Assembly (NCBI GenBank): GCA_943704425.1
Contig: CALSCP010001788.1
Coordinates: 1 to 32,324 of the forward strand
DNA from: Ministeria vibrans ATCC 50519
Taxonomy: Eukaryota > Opisthokonta > Filasterea
DNA length: 32,324 nucleotides
Reading direction: 5' to 3'
A model generated the notes under the pieces. That model was not told where the DNA came from and searched no databases. It saw only the letters and a list, made by a program, of their open reading frames with translations. Shown here piece after piece: positions 21,406-32,324 of this stretch (position 1 is the stretch's first letter; each line of letters starts with the position of its first letter). The position numbers were made by a program, and so were the translations under genes.

Positions 21406-23233
21406 ATGGACCTCATTGGCATATCCATCAGTCTTGGTGGCTCGTGCGCCCTTGGCCTTGCGTTTGTGACTTCCTTGCGACGGGCACGTCAAAACCGACT
21501 CGCCAGTTCAAATTATGACACTCGCCATCGCTCGCGCCCGTCCGAGTCGCATCGCCGGAGTCTTCAGTCACCCGTCTACGACCTGGAAGAGTCCGACGCG
21601 TCGCCTAAGCGGTCGGCCGTTCCCGACACCTCCGAGGAAATTCTCGACTTACTCTCATCCATTGCGGATGACCAGACTCACCGCGAAGGATCCGTCCATC
21701 GCGGCATCACCTGTAACATGTGCAACATCAATCCCATCCGCGGCGTGCGCTACAAGTGCGCCAATTGCGTCGACTGGGACGTCTGTGAGGTTTGTCGATA
21801 TTATAGTACACTACCCTCAGTGCAATGTGACAAGAATGTGTCTCTCTCACCTGTATGTAGGCATGCGAGTCGCACCACACCCACACGCCCACCCATGTCT
21901 TCCTCAAAGTCACCACGCCCCTTGCGCCTCTGAGCAACCAGCGCACCGCTCTGCTCGCGCGCACCCTCTACCCCTCTCCGAAGCCCCTCAACCCCGAGAC
22001 TGTGCCCCCTCACATTCCCCACACCCACTTCGACCCTATTGAACAGCGTGCTCTTTACCGCCAATTCGCGGTGTTTGCCAGCGAGTCTTCAAAGGGTATC
22101 TCTCGCGCCGCCTTTGACTTTGCCTTGGGTCCCGTGTCGGCCAATCTCATTTCCAATCGTCTCTTCTCCTTTTTCGATTCGGTACGTTTGAACGAGACAC
22201 GTACAGCGCGAACGTGACTGTGCTGCGGTGTATCGTTTAGAACTCGGACGGGACAATATCGTACGAGGAGTTTGTGCGCGCAATGAGTGTTCTGTGCAAA
22301 GGAACACTCGACGAGCGGATAAGACGTAAAGAGACAGGAGAGAAAAAGAATCAAAGTGATGCAGAGACTGAGAGAGAAGCCAAAAAAAAAAAAAAAAAAA
22401 AAAGAATAGAGGGAGGCAGAATGAGTCAAAGTGTGTGAGAGAAACTGAGAGTATTTTTCTGATTTGTGTCTTAAGTTGCCTTTTTCGGGTGTGATTTGGA
22501 CGGAAGTGGATACATCACACGGAATCAACTGAGGACAGTGCTTCAGGTGAGCCAATAAGGGGCACACAAGTCACAGTGTGAATCTGGCTTCTTCTTTGTG
22601 TAGGGGTATTTTTCATTGAACATTGCGCTGGTGCGGGACGTGGTGCGGGGGCTTGAGGCTGATATGCTGGCGCAGTACACGGATGATGCGGGGAAGGTAT
22701 TGAATGCCACCGTTGAACGCACACTGACACACGCACATACATAATTGTATAATTTATTTTTATATCACGATCACAATCATATACCTTTACCCACGTACTA
22801 AAATAATACTAAAATACTATGTATCTCTTATCTCTATCATGTTTGCTTATTAGCCGGTGAGTGCGGTGTTCTCTGCACCGATTCCGAGTCGGATGGGAGA
22901 CGGTGGCGCGGATGGGACAGAGGAAGATGGAGATGCAGAGGGGAGGAAGAAAGGCGATGTGGAATGGCAGAGGGTCGCTGGAGGGGGCGATGGCAAGTCT
23001 CAGTCGCAGCCTATTCTTGAGGAGATGTCGCAGGTGAGGGCTGACCGTTTTGATACGGATCTCTTCATACTAAATACGTGCTATAGGATGCGGTGGAGGA
23101 ACTTGTGACGATGATCATGGACGGTGCTGACACGGACGGCGACGACCGACTCTCTCTTGCGGAATTCACGGCCTTCTCCCGGCACGATAACACAGTTCTC
23201 CTCTGGTTCGATGCCCTCGGATCGCTTTTTTAA
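21406..23233 (+). CDS. Membrane-anchored ZZ zinc-finger and EF-hand protein, 7 exons
   Basis: Exons: 21406-21789, 21861-22181, 22241-22325, 22476-22546, 22604-22696, 22854-23033, 23087-23233, giving 426 residues with all frames preserved. Residues about 3-24 form a hydrophobic helix with a following basic run. A ZZ-type zinc finger (C-N-M-C, C-A-N-C, C-E-x-C, then H-H-T-H) crosses the first intron. EF-hand loops follow: D-S-N-S-D-G-T-I-S-Y-E-E split by an intron, D-L-D-G-S-G-Y-I-T-R-N-Q, and D-A-D-T-D-G-D-D-R-L-S-L near the C-terminus. The third is separated by a Gly/Asp-rich insert (exon 6). The loops imply calcium sensing, and ZZ fingers bind protein termini or histone tails. Function is not known; it is likely a membrane-tethered calcium-responsive adaptor. 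Confidence 0.84.
22382..22402. repeat. Poly(A) run in an intron
   Basis: About 21 A inside intron 3 (22326-22475) of the ZZ/EF-hand gene. It is flanked by purine-rich sequence that resembles the TATCACTTTGT minisatellite in reverse orientation (cores at about 22352 and 22426). Confidence 0.85.
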
Positions 23234-23422
23234 AGAAAGAGGACGATTGGTGGTATATTGTATTCTTTTCTGTACTGATGTATCTACAATGTGAATGTTC
23301 TATAACCATTGATAAGTATACCCTTCTGTCTGACAGGCAGACACCTGTGCCTGAGGCTGAGTTGTTACTTGAGTCTTGACTTCAACTTAAATTACATCAT
23401 ATTTATTTCCTTCTTTCTCACC

Positions 23423-26400
23423 ATGTGCCGCCTCATGGCATACATCGGCGTCAACATGCGAATGGCCGATTTGGTGACGCTGCCAAACAGGAGTCTTCTG
23501 CGACAGGTGTGCTTGCAAGTTCACCACTCCGCTCACAACTCATTCGTCTCTGTTGTTTGCAGTCCTTCGATTGTCGCGAGCGGAATCGCGCTCCCAACGA
23601 GCCAACCGACGCCTACCAGGCGTCCTATCTCAACGGCGATGGCTTTGGCGTGGGCTGGTACGAGAACGAGAGCGATCAAAGTTCCGACACGGCAACATCT
23701 CCCTGTGGTACGCACACTCTGCCTCCCTTCGCCTCACACACCCACACATCACCATCATTGACGTCATCGCCATGCAGTGTTCACCTCCTTGAAGCCGGCG
23801 TGGAATGATCTCAACCTGAGCCGTCTCGCCGAGAAGATCGCCTCTCCGCTCATCTTCGCACACATTCGCGCAGCGGGCCCCGGCATGCCCGTCGTCGAGA
23901 CCGCTTGCCATCCGTTTGTGTGCGGCCGCTACATGTTCATGCACAACGGCATGCTGGGCGGCTTCAGTACGACCCGACGGGCCCTCATCGAGCGCCTGGA
24001 CGCCTTCTCCTTCGACTACCTGCTCGACTGCTGCGGCACCTCCGACTCCATTGTCGCCTTCTGTATGTTCCTCTCGCTCCTCGGTGGCGACGCAGACAGT
24101 CCGCGCGAGCCGCAGTTCCTGCGACGCTCTCTTGAAGATGTCATTCGCACCATTTGCGCCGTCAACGACCAGCACGGCGTCACCGACGTCTCTCTCCTCA
24201 ACTTTGTCATTTCCGACGGACAGACCATTGTCGCGTCGCGCTTTGCCCATGCTCAGCACAAGGCACACAGCGATTCGGCGTCGCTCTACCTCGCGACAGG
24301 CACACACTTTGGGCGCGACAGTAGCGGTGAGTTTCACATGGTGCACGCAGACCGACAGATGAACATGGCCATTGTGACGTCGGAGCCACTTACGGACGTT
24401 GCGTACGACTGGATGATGGTGCCGCACAACCATTGTGTGGTCGTGACCAATCGCATGCATGTCATTATTAGCGAAACGGTCCTTCAGATCACCGATGGAA
24501 ACAGCCGCGAGCGAGAGCTGTCTCGATGCTTTGCTGCGCTGCGCACCAGCACTGCGCCCAACCTTGGCCGTCGCGAATTACCACTAACGGCAGTGGGTCA
24601 GCGTGCTCGACGAACCCCCAATGTGTCGGTGTCGCTCGAGCAATGTGAGTTCTCGGTGAGTGAGGAATGTTCGCTGGATGTGGACGAGGAGGCGATTCAA
24701 GTAGCCCACACACTCGACTGCGACTCGGACAGCGTCCTCTGCGTACATCTGGTGCATCACAACAATCATCTTATGTGCGGTCTAAACAGCGGCAAGGTGG
24801 TGTGTTGGAGCGCATCCGATAACCGTCTGGCAGGGACCGTGTGCGGCCACCAGTGTGCCGTCGTAGCCTTGCGCACCACCCCCGCTGACTCAGCCGTGCT
24901 CTTTACAGCCAGCACCGACCGCACCGTGTGCATGTGGTCTACGCGGTGGTGCTACGCCACCGTCTCCGACCAGCGTGCTCCGTTTGCCATGCAGCTGCTG
25001 CGCCTTCTTTCATTTGACCGCGGTGACATTCTCTCCATGACCATTCACAATGCAACCCTTTGTCTGGGAATGCAGTCCACCGAGGTGATCTGCTTGCCAC
25101 TCGCGAGTCTCATCGAAGCCGATGATGCGTCGCCGCCGTCGTCTAGTACGCCGCAACAGCACACGTTGCCGGACCGCCACTGTGGTGTAGTGCTGTCTCT
25201 TGAGTCGTGGGGCTCGCGTTACCTGTGCTCGGGCGGTGGTGACGCTTCAATAAAGGTGTGGGAAACACTCGAGGGGCAGCCCGAGCGCCTTGCAGGTGTG
25301 CTTATGGGCCACACCGACACGGTATTTGCCCTAGCGGCCATGGCCTCCCCACCCGATCTGCTCTTCTCCGGCTCAGCCGACGGCACCATTCGTGTGTGGG
25401 ACCAGGCATCGCTTGCCTGTCGGCACACACTGCTGGGCCACGAAGTGGCCGTTCTTGCTCTTGTCGTGTCGGGCACGACCATGTTGTGTTCGGGGGGTGC
25501 GCAAGGCACAGTGCGCCTGTGGGATCTCACCAGCTACGAGTGCATTGCGGTTCTCTCTTCGTCGTCGCAACACCGTGTGCTCTCCCTCGCCCGTTGCGAC
25601 ACCACCGGTCTTCTTTTTTCGGGCCACTCACAAGGCTCTGTCTGTGTCTGGCCGACTGCCCTTGCCTTCTTAGAAACCGCGAAAGGTCGCGACCGTCAAG
25701 CATTGAAGCCCGTTCAGAGTACCGGTCAACTTCAACCGCAGGCGCACTCCGACTCTAAACTCATCGAGCGTGCTCTACGTCGTCTCGTCGCCTTTCGATC
25801 CGTCTCCGTTGACCCCCGTCTGCGGCCCGAGTGCTGGGGCTGCGCGAAGTACGCTTGAAACAAACATGGACAGAATGGAGAGGGAGTGGAGGGAGAAATA
25901 GAGAAAGAGAGAGAAACCAAGTGCACCACAATGGATATTGCATCGTGTTTGTTTTCTTATTTATTTCTCTAGATACCTGTCGACGGTGCTTCAGTCGACG
26001 CTCGGAGCGAGTGTGCGACTTGTGCAAAAGGTGGACGGCTACAACCCGGTGGTGTTGGCGCGTGTGAAGGGCTCGGGTGCGACGCAGGGACGTGCACCCA
26101 TGATTTTCTACGGACACTACGATGTGGTGTCGGCAGGTCCGTTGGACCTGTGGGACACTGATCCCTGGACCATGACAGGCATTAATGGCTACTACCGCGG
26201 ACGAGGCGTCACCGACAACAAGGGACCCATCATGGCGGCCATTGTTGCCGTGAAGGGTCTTGTGGACGAAGGGGCCCTGCCGGGCGATGTGGTATTTTGC
26301 ATTGAGGGGGAGGAGGAGGCGGCGAGTGTCGGTTTCCGACAGGCTATTGAGGAGAATGTTGCTTGGATTGTAAATGGCGAAGAAGAAGAGGCAGGCGTGC

Positions 26401-27191
26401 CAGCGCCGTTGTCGTCGTCATCGCTGCCACTCTCGCCATCGCCAGTCGCGACCAACAATAGTAGTGGTGGTGGTGGTGGCGGTGCAGTGGCGCACCCGGG
26501 TGACATTGCGGCCATTGTCATTTCGAACACAACGTGGGTCGGTGAGAATGTTCCCTGTCTCGTGTATGGTATGCGTGGTGTGATTGACCTGGAGATTGAA
26601 GTGAGTGGTCCCGCGCGCAATTTGCACTCGGGTGTGGATGGCGGGGTGATCTTTGAGCCACTGAGCGATCTGCTGGCGCTACTGAGTTCGCTAGTGGACT
26701 CGCGTGGCATGGTGCTCATTCCGGGGTTCTATGAGGAGGTGCGCCCCACCGAGGACTACGAGGAGGCTCTGTACAGTGACATCAAGTTGAATGTGGACGA
26801 GTACAAGCGCGGTCTGGGCGTCTCGTCGCTTGCGTGCGACGAGTCTGCGCAACGTGTGCTTGAGCACCGCTGGCGCGAGCCTGTGCTGAGTGTGACGGGA
26901 GTCCACACGAGTGCCGATGCGGCCACGACAACACGGCTCATCCCGCACACAGCCAAAGGCCAAGTGACCATCCGCTTTGTGCCGGACCAGGACGCGACGC
27001 ATCTTATTGAACTGCTTCACAAGCACATACGCCACGAGTTTGCCAAGCGCCGCAGTGCCAATACACTGCAGCCACTGCGCACACTCAAGGTCGGCGACTG
27101 GTGGCTGGGCGACCACGCGTCCAAGGTGTACCAGTCGGCGGCAGCGGCTCTTGAGAAGGAGTGGGGTGAGAAACCTCTCTTTGTGCGCGAA
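23423..27191 (+). CDS. Fused glutamine amidotransferase-WD40-M20 peptidase (DUG3-DUG2-like), 3' partial
   Basis: Exons visible: 23423-23506, 23563-23707, 23778-25848, 25973-27191, giving 1173 codons with no stop reached; a GTAAGA donor follows at 27192. Part 1 (to about 24490) is a class II glutamine amidotransferase: M-C-R start with the nucleophile Cys2, N-G-D-G-F-G-V-G-W-Y, F-A-H-I-R-A, and F-M-H-N-G, as in yeast Dug3. Part 2 (about 24700-25700) has about seven WD40 blades. Part 3 is an M20 metallopeptidase: Y-G-H-Y-D (His at 26115), the bridging Asp at 26214, and an E-G-E-E-E block from 26304, as in Dug2. The amidotransferase and WD40 parts lie in one uninterrupted exon. In yeast these are two proteins that together cleave the gamma-glutamyl bond of glutathione. 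The exon with the last zinc-ligand His is missing. Confidence 0.92.
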
Positions 27192-27203
27192 GTAAGACTT
27201 TTC

Positions 27204-27740
<537 letters not shown>

Positions 27741-27741
27741 C

Positions 27742-28084
27742 TCGCGTGACGAGAAAGGCCGGATCGGTGATGCGTTCGGGGCCCACACGAACGTGGCCGT
27801 GCTCCACGAGCGTCACCGCCGCCTTGACTGTCTCGGCCATCTTGAGACGCACCAACACAACGGGCAGACGCCGGCGACAGAAGGCAGAGGCATTCAGCTT
27901 TTCGCACTGACTCAGACTCTTTTTGGTTGTGATGAGTGCCATGTTGTACAGTTTGTCCAGAAGCAGGTCCGTCGTGACGATTCGCGTGGGGTCGCTGGAC
28001 TCCAGAGCCGACAGCTTGTTGGCCAGTGCCCGAATCATGCCGCACATCTTGTTGTATCTGTGAAAGGGAGAATGAGAAAAAAAG

Positions 28085-28115
<31 letters not shown>

Positions 28116-28262
28116 GTTTTTGTCGTACTTGGCGTAATCCTCGCGACGCTGAATGTGGTAGCGTCGCAGGACCTTCACTTCACGAATGTTTTGATCGCTC
28201 TTCCATTGGATGAAGTCTACTTTTCGTAGAAGTCGCTGCTCGTGGTGTTTGAGTTGGCGCAT
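27742..28262 (-). CDS. IMP3: IMP3, U3 snoRNP S4-domain protein (3' partial)
   Basis: Minus-strand exons 28262..28129 and 28057..27742, with a 71-bp intron rich in T; the AA|A join restores K-Y-N. The 150 residues match IMP3: [17 protein letters not shown] at the start, R-R-E-D-Y-A-K-Y-N, an F-C-R-R-R-L-P S4-domain core, then G-H-V-R-V-G-P and D-P-A-F-L-V-T-R. Human IMP3 continues for about 34 residues more. Here a GTAAGT donor follows at 27741 and then only GA repeats (minus strand), so the last exon is not in the window. IMP3 joins MPP10 and IMP4 in the small-subunit processome and helps U3 pair with pre-rRNA. Confidence 0.92.
28085..28112. repeat. Poly(A) run, T tract of the IMP3 intron
   Basis: About 27 A on the plus strand. 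On the minus strand it lies inside the 71-bp intron of IMP3 between the GTACGA donor and the CACAG acceptor, forming an unusually long T tract. Confidence 0.9.
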
Positions 28263-28502
28263 TGCAAACGACCCGCGATATATAGATTATAGAACGATGG
28301 CCGCCTCAGTGATCCTGTTGTCGCCGCAGACGGTGCTCACAACACAATGATAACTGATAAGTGTCAAGAAAGAATATGATTCAGAAATGAGAATTGTGAA
28401 CTGTCATTTGAGAAATCTTTTATGAGTCGTAAGTCATTTCAGTGATGAAGGAAACTTTCTTCTCAATAAGTCACAATTCACATCGTTTCTCCTCTCGTTG
28501 AC
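28263..28502. promoter_or_regulatory. Divergent promoter between IMP3 and the mitochondrial-type gene
   Basis: 240 bp between the start codons of IMP3 (-) and the gene at 28503 (+). It is AT-rich, with repeated short TGATAA/GTCATT words. No distinct element can be named and no further gene is seen. Confidence 0.45.
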
Positions 28503-30911
28503 ATGCTCTTACGACATGTCTTGAGGAGAGCTCGGGTGCGTGGAGGTGTCGTGGTGAGAAGACATGCTTCGTCGGGCACGAGCCAACCTAAATCGCTGGC
28601 GACCCTTCGACGCGCGAGTTCGGATGCCTTTGAACGATTTGCGCAGACGCAGCGAGCGCTGCGCGACGCTTATCGAGACATACCACAGCAGTCGCTTCCC
28701 CGGTTGATTTCGGGCGCGGATGCTGCCGCACACGACACGTCGATGCCCATTTACGAAACACTCCACAATGTCGCACCGCTGCTGCACGAAGGAAATCTCG
28801 AGCGTGCCGTCGCCATTGTCGCGTCGTTTGAGCACTATCGGAGGCGCGGCATTGAGTCGTCGCCAATGGACGATACGACCCACGAAAAGCTGTATGCCCT
28901 TGTGAATGAGGCGATGCTGAGCCAGGGTAACGTTGATCTCGCACGCATCCTCGCCGAACAGCTGCAGCCGCTCGAGTCTCCCAGCACCGCCTGGCCCACG
29001 CTCTACGAGGTGGGACGAGCGTCATCCATGGAGATGCTTGAATACCGTCGAGCGCACCTGGTCATCACGCACGGCCTGCTGGCGCTCTACGATGGCGATC
29101 GACCGACGGCGAGCGAGACACTCATCAATGTCGCCTCGTCAAACATGTGTGCTCTCTATGTATTCCCCTCCATGATCGAAGGCTTTGTCAAGCTGCGCGA
29201 CCGAATTGGACGGGTTGACGAGGACTCGGAGCACCTCAGCAAGTGGTTCTGCTACGAGGTGTGTTCGCTGATCCTGCGCGAAGTGCACCGCATGCCTGCG
29301 CACGCCTGCAACGGCATCAACCCCGCCGACGAGATCCTCGTTACTTCCCTTCGCCGATGCCACCCGCGTCACGCCGTCTTCCTTGTCGATCTCTTTTCCG
29401 CTGCTCACGAAATGGGTACGACGCGCCTTGAAAAGAACAATGATAACTGATTTTTGTTGTTGTTGTTGTTGTTGTTGTTGTTTTCAGGTCTGAAGATTGG
29501 CCGACTCTCGTTTGTGACTGCCATTGCCATTGTACAGCGCTCGATATACCCATGGGCAGCACTGCGACTCCTCAAGCTCATGACAGACTCGTACGCAAGA
29601 AAAGTGTCTGTCTCGGCCACTCTCATTTCTCTGCTTAGGGGCATTGAGCCAGACTCGCGCGTGTTTATTGCGCTGCTGCGCGGACGAAATGCTCAAGACC
29701 ACGCGAGCGTACAAGCGCTACTTGCTTCGGGTGGGCGGAAAACATCGGATGCGGTGAAGAATGAGGCAATTCGGGCACTGTCGCAGCACCCGTCGGGGCG
29801 TGCGCTGGCCATGCAGCTGTATGACGAGCTGTTGCGCTGTGGAGGCACCCGTCCGCAGACTGTGGTCAACATGATGTTTCTGGACCGACGCTGTGGTGAG
29901 TACGACTCGGCGTATGGGCGCGCCGAGGAGTACGTTGCGCAGACGCAGCGGCTCGTCGCCGACGACGATGCGCTGGCGCTGGCCAACGCACTCGACCGGG
30001 GCATTCTCGTGGAGCTCATTAAAACACATAGCGACACAGGTTTCTTCCAAGGCGTCGTGCAGATGCTCGACGCCATGCACCGCGTGTGTGCACACCTTAA
30101 TGCCGCCACCGTCATCTATGTGACGGGGGCCGCTCTGCGTGCCACACGTGTTCACCAGCGACGCCTCCAGCGACACCAGCAGCGCGTCTCCTTTCAGCTC
30201 GATGATCCAGACCCGTCGTCGTCATCAGTGCCATTGCAAAGCAACGGTGTTCCCCTTCCACCCTTCCTACAGACACCGCCACTGCTTGCACAGGCAACGG
30301 TGCACACACCCGACAGTCCCTCTGAGCTTGCCGATCAGTTTGTGACGCTTGTCTCGGCGCTGCACGATCCAGCGTCGGCGTTGCTGGACACGCGCCCGCC
30401 CCTGCACGAGCTCGATCCTCTGGCGAGGGCGTTGGCGGCAGTGCCGTGGACGCTACGCCCGACGCTCTCGGTGGCACCGTGGGAGCTGGACGAGGAGCGC
30501 ACGGCATGTCTGCGTGCGACGGATCAGGCCATGGAGGTGTTGTCGGGCGTGCCAGCGTCGCTGTGGTCGGTCGCCGACACAGACCTGCAGGAGCTGATTT
30601 CGGCGAGCATGGAGAGTGCACTGCACGTGTATGCGAACGAGGGGCGCGAGGAGGGAGTGGCTCGGGTTGTGCGTTTTATGGAGGAGAGTGACGTGCCCCC
30701 CAACGACCGTCACTACGGCGCGCAAGTACGTCTGCTTGAGCTGCGCAGCCGCACACGCCCATCCCTCGCCACCGCTCTGGCCCACCAGGCCCGTGCCCTT
30801 GTGGACACCATGGCTGCCGCCCATCTCCAGCCCGACGTTGAGATGCTTCGTGCCCTCGCCGACATCCACAAGAATGCCCGTGACTTTGTCCTGCAAAAAG
30901 CGGTAAGCCGA

Positions 30912-30946
<35 letters not shown>

Positions 30947-31080
30947 CTGATTGTGATTGATTAACGACATTCTTCGTTCTTCTTCTGTTTTGCTCTGACT
31001 CTCACCACGCATGTCTTCAGTACGAACGGGAGTATGTGGATGCGTGTGCAAAACGACAGACTGGTCAGTGGCGTCGGTGA
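28503..31080 (+). CDS. Mitochondrial-type helical-repeat (PPR-like) protein
   Basis: Exons 28503-29415, 29488-30902 and 31021-31080, all joins in frame, giving 795 residues. The N-terminus is rich in Arg and lacks acidic residues, with M-L-L-R-H-V-L-R-R-A-R followed by R-R-H-A-S-S, as expected for a mitochondrial targeting peptide. The body is alpha-helical, with repeated segments such as A-L-V-N-E-A-M-L-S-Q-G-N and A-E-E-Y-V-A-Q-T-Q-R-L-V, suggestive of degenerate pentatricopeptide repeats. Function is not recognised; an organellar RNA-binding or ribosome-associated role is plausible. The final exon encodes only 19 residues after a 118-bp intron with a roughly 33-nt T run. Confidence 0.72.
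29454..29480. repeat. (GTT)n microsatellite in an intron
   Basis: About nine GTT/TTG units in the first intron (29416-29487) of the helical-repeat gene, immediately before the TTTTCAG acceptor. Confidence 0.9.
30914..30946. repeat. Poly(T) run in an intron
   Basis: About 33 T just downstream of the GTAAGC donor at 30903 in the second intron of the helical-repeat gene. Confidence 0.95.
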
Positions 31081-31103
31081 GCGGATAATTTATGTCAATG
31101 TGC

Positions 31104-31109
31104 AATAAA
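31104..31109 (+). terminator. Candidate poly(A) signal AATAAA
   Basis: AATAAA 24 bp beyond the stop codon of the helical-repeat gene, a usual distance for cleavage signals in compact genomes. The remaining 170 bp before the next gene contain nothing I can identify. Confidence 0.65.
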
Positions 31110-31280
31110 CAAACTTGAAACATTAATAAGATACTTCCGGTTGAATTTACATTTTACAGCGCGCATCTCTTGTCTACAGTGAGTGGTCACTGCAATCTGC
31201 AATCACTAGCCAGAGTCCAAATGTGATGCATCGGCTGCCGTAGTGAAAAAATCTGAATCAGATTTAATCACATCTTTTCT

Positions 31281-32033
31281 ATGAAACGCTCACACCATGT
31301 CGCATGCGACGCTCTCGATCACGACACCGGACACAAGAAGAAATCAAAGGGGAGCGCGTCCGAAGTCCTTATTCAGCCAGTGAGTGTGGCCGGTGGATTT
31401 TTGTGCGTCGCAAATCGTCGCAGACTGTCCCAAAATATCGTGACCGCTGTGCATGCGGCGCGACCGCCACTATCGCCAGCCGTAGGTTCTCGAGCAAAAG
31501 TAGAGATTGTTGACGTCACCAGTCGCGGAAGCTTGCCCTTTGTGGCGCTCTCGCCTTTTTATGATCACGGTGGAATTCCAGTGCCTTTCGTTGTCCCAGC
31601 GACGACGTCGCGAACCGTCGAGGGCATTTGGCAAGGTCTTAAGCTTGTTGATGGTGTGGGCAAGCCGGACCAGGAGCGATTTGCTCGCACGACTCGTCTT
31701 AAGCTGCAACGAGGCAAAAAGGTCAAAGGACATTTTGGAGGCGATGGCCAATCTACTCTTGGCTACGGCGAGGCACGTCGCCAAATCTATGTACCCGCCT
31801 ACACAGAGATGCTTCGACGCCCAGCTGCTCAGGCAGCTCTGAACGCGATTGTCGCCCTCGTGCGCAGCGGTGCTAGTGTCGTCCTGCTGGACTATGCGAC
31901 GCGCGACGTTGAAGACTTGTCTGGACCCCTTTCCCATGCCCTCTTGGTCCACAAGCGCGTCGTGGAGTTGTTAGAGGAGGATAATAAATGTAATAAGGCA
32001 GGTGTGCAGGGGCGAAAGGATGTGTGTGTCTGA
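31281..32033 (+). CDS. Conserved protein of unknown function
   Basis: A single exon of 250 residues with an ATG at 31281. After a basic N-terminal stretch there is S-P-F-Y-D-H-G-G-I-P-V-P-F, then V-E-G-I-W-Q-G-L-K-L, K-V-K-G-H-F-G-G, Y-G-E-A-R-R-Q-I-Y-V-P-A-Y, V-V-L-L-D-Y, and P-L-S-H-A-L-L-V-H. These strongly patterned blocks look like a conserved domain that I associate, from memory only, with an uncharacterised family (possibly DUF6939) found in bacteria, phages and some protists. No catalytic role can be stated. The last 20 residues are poorly conserved in character. Confidence 0.72.
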   Translation: MKRSHHVACDALDHDTGHKKKSKGSASEVLIQPVSVAGGFLCVANRRRLSQNIVTAVHAARPPLSPAVGSRAKVEIVDVTSRGSLPFVALSPFYDHGGIPVPFVVPATTSRTVEGIWQGLKLVDGVGKPDQERFARTTRLKLQRGKKVKGHFGGDGQSTLGYGEARRQIYVPAYTEMLRRPAAQAALNAIVALVRSGASVVLLDYATRDVEDLSGPLSHALLVHKRVVELLEEDNKCNKAGVQGRKDVCV

Positions 32034-32324
32034 GCTAAAGAGGTTGAAGAGTGCCGGACCTGTCGCTCTCACGTCGTCTTGAAAACACATACTCTTCTAT
32101 TACAATGAGTAAGAGAGCAACTGAGCGATCCGTTATCCGATTCGTATTTTGATTGAGTATACGTGTGTGTGTGTGTGTGTGTGATTCTTAAAAATCCTCC
32201 TCGACTAATTCGCTTGTCGGTTTCAATTCTGCAATCATCCATTAAAATATTGCTTGTGGAGGGCGAAACGTCGCTTTGCCCCTTGAGACTTTGAAAAGTG
32301 ACGTCAGTGTATGCACTCTGCGAT
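32034..32324. other. 3' flank with a GT repeat, no gene seen
   Basis: The window ends in 291 bp of non-coding sequence. It contains a (GT)10 run at 32163-32183 and an ATTAAA hexamer at 32241 that could be a variant poly(A) signal of the preceding gene. No open frame with coding character is seen. Confidence 0.6.

Noticed and set aside
28113-28120. Donor next to the poly(T) for the IMP3 intron, after D-K-N
   Set aside because: The GTACGA donor at 28128 gives A-K-Y-N-K-M, which aligns with IMP3 without extra residues. The later donor would insert four residues.

Overview
The window looks like nuclear DNA from a compact protist genome, most likely a unicellular relative of animals (choanoflagellate, filasterean or similar). 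The assignment is inference. It rests on a receptor tyrosine kinase with long EGF and sushi arrays, a family typical of Holozoa, and on about eleven genes packed into 32 kb. Introns are short GT-AG introns of about 47-220 bp, with intergenic gaps of 90-930 bp and simple repeats in introns. No mobile element, tRNA, rRNA or CRISPR was seen.

Layout. 1-7716 (+): an EGF-repeat receptor tyrosine kinase whose 5' end lies upstream of the window. A copper-protein (cupredoxin) domain is inserted inside one of its EGF modules. 8006-10880 (+): a twelve-exon sugar/inositol transporter of the major facilitator superfamily, rebuilt here with a clean frame through every junction. 11059-11826 (+): USB1, the U6 snRNA phosphodiesterase. 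It overlaps tail-to-tail with a small candidate gene on the minus strand (11823-12134). 12372-13572 (-): a membrane-anchored neutral sphingomyelinase-like phosphodiesterase. 13573-14503 is a gene-free divergent spacer. 14504-18132 (+): HELQ-type DNA repair helicase. 18215-20060 (-): UNC93/MFSD11-like membrane protein in seven exons. It is divergently paired, across only 91 bp, with an unrecognised protein at 20152-21297 (+). 21406-23233 (+): a membrane-tethered ZZ-finger and EF-hand protein in seven exons.

23423-27191 (+): one gene that fuses a class II glutamine amidotransferase (DUG3-like) to WD40 repeats and an M20 metallopeptidase (DUG2-like). In yeast these are separate subunits of the glutathione-degrading complex. 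The gene runs into a roughly 450 bp CT-rich microsatellite and its last exon is absent. On the other side of the same microsatellite the minus-strand gene IMP3 (27742-28262) also lacks its last exon. Both losses together suggest an assembly collapse or a real deletion at the repeat. 28503-31080 (+): a mitochondrial-type helical-repeat protein. 31281-32033 (+): a conserved protein of unknown function. The rest is a 3' tail with a GT repeat.

The genes do not form a pathway. Several are RNA- or DNA-maintenance housekeeping genes (USB1, IMP3, HELQ) next to membrane proteins. The most notable items are the cupredoxin-in-EGF receptor kinase, the DUG3-DUG2 gene fusion, and the paired loss of 3' exons at the CT tract.
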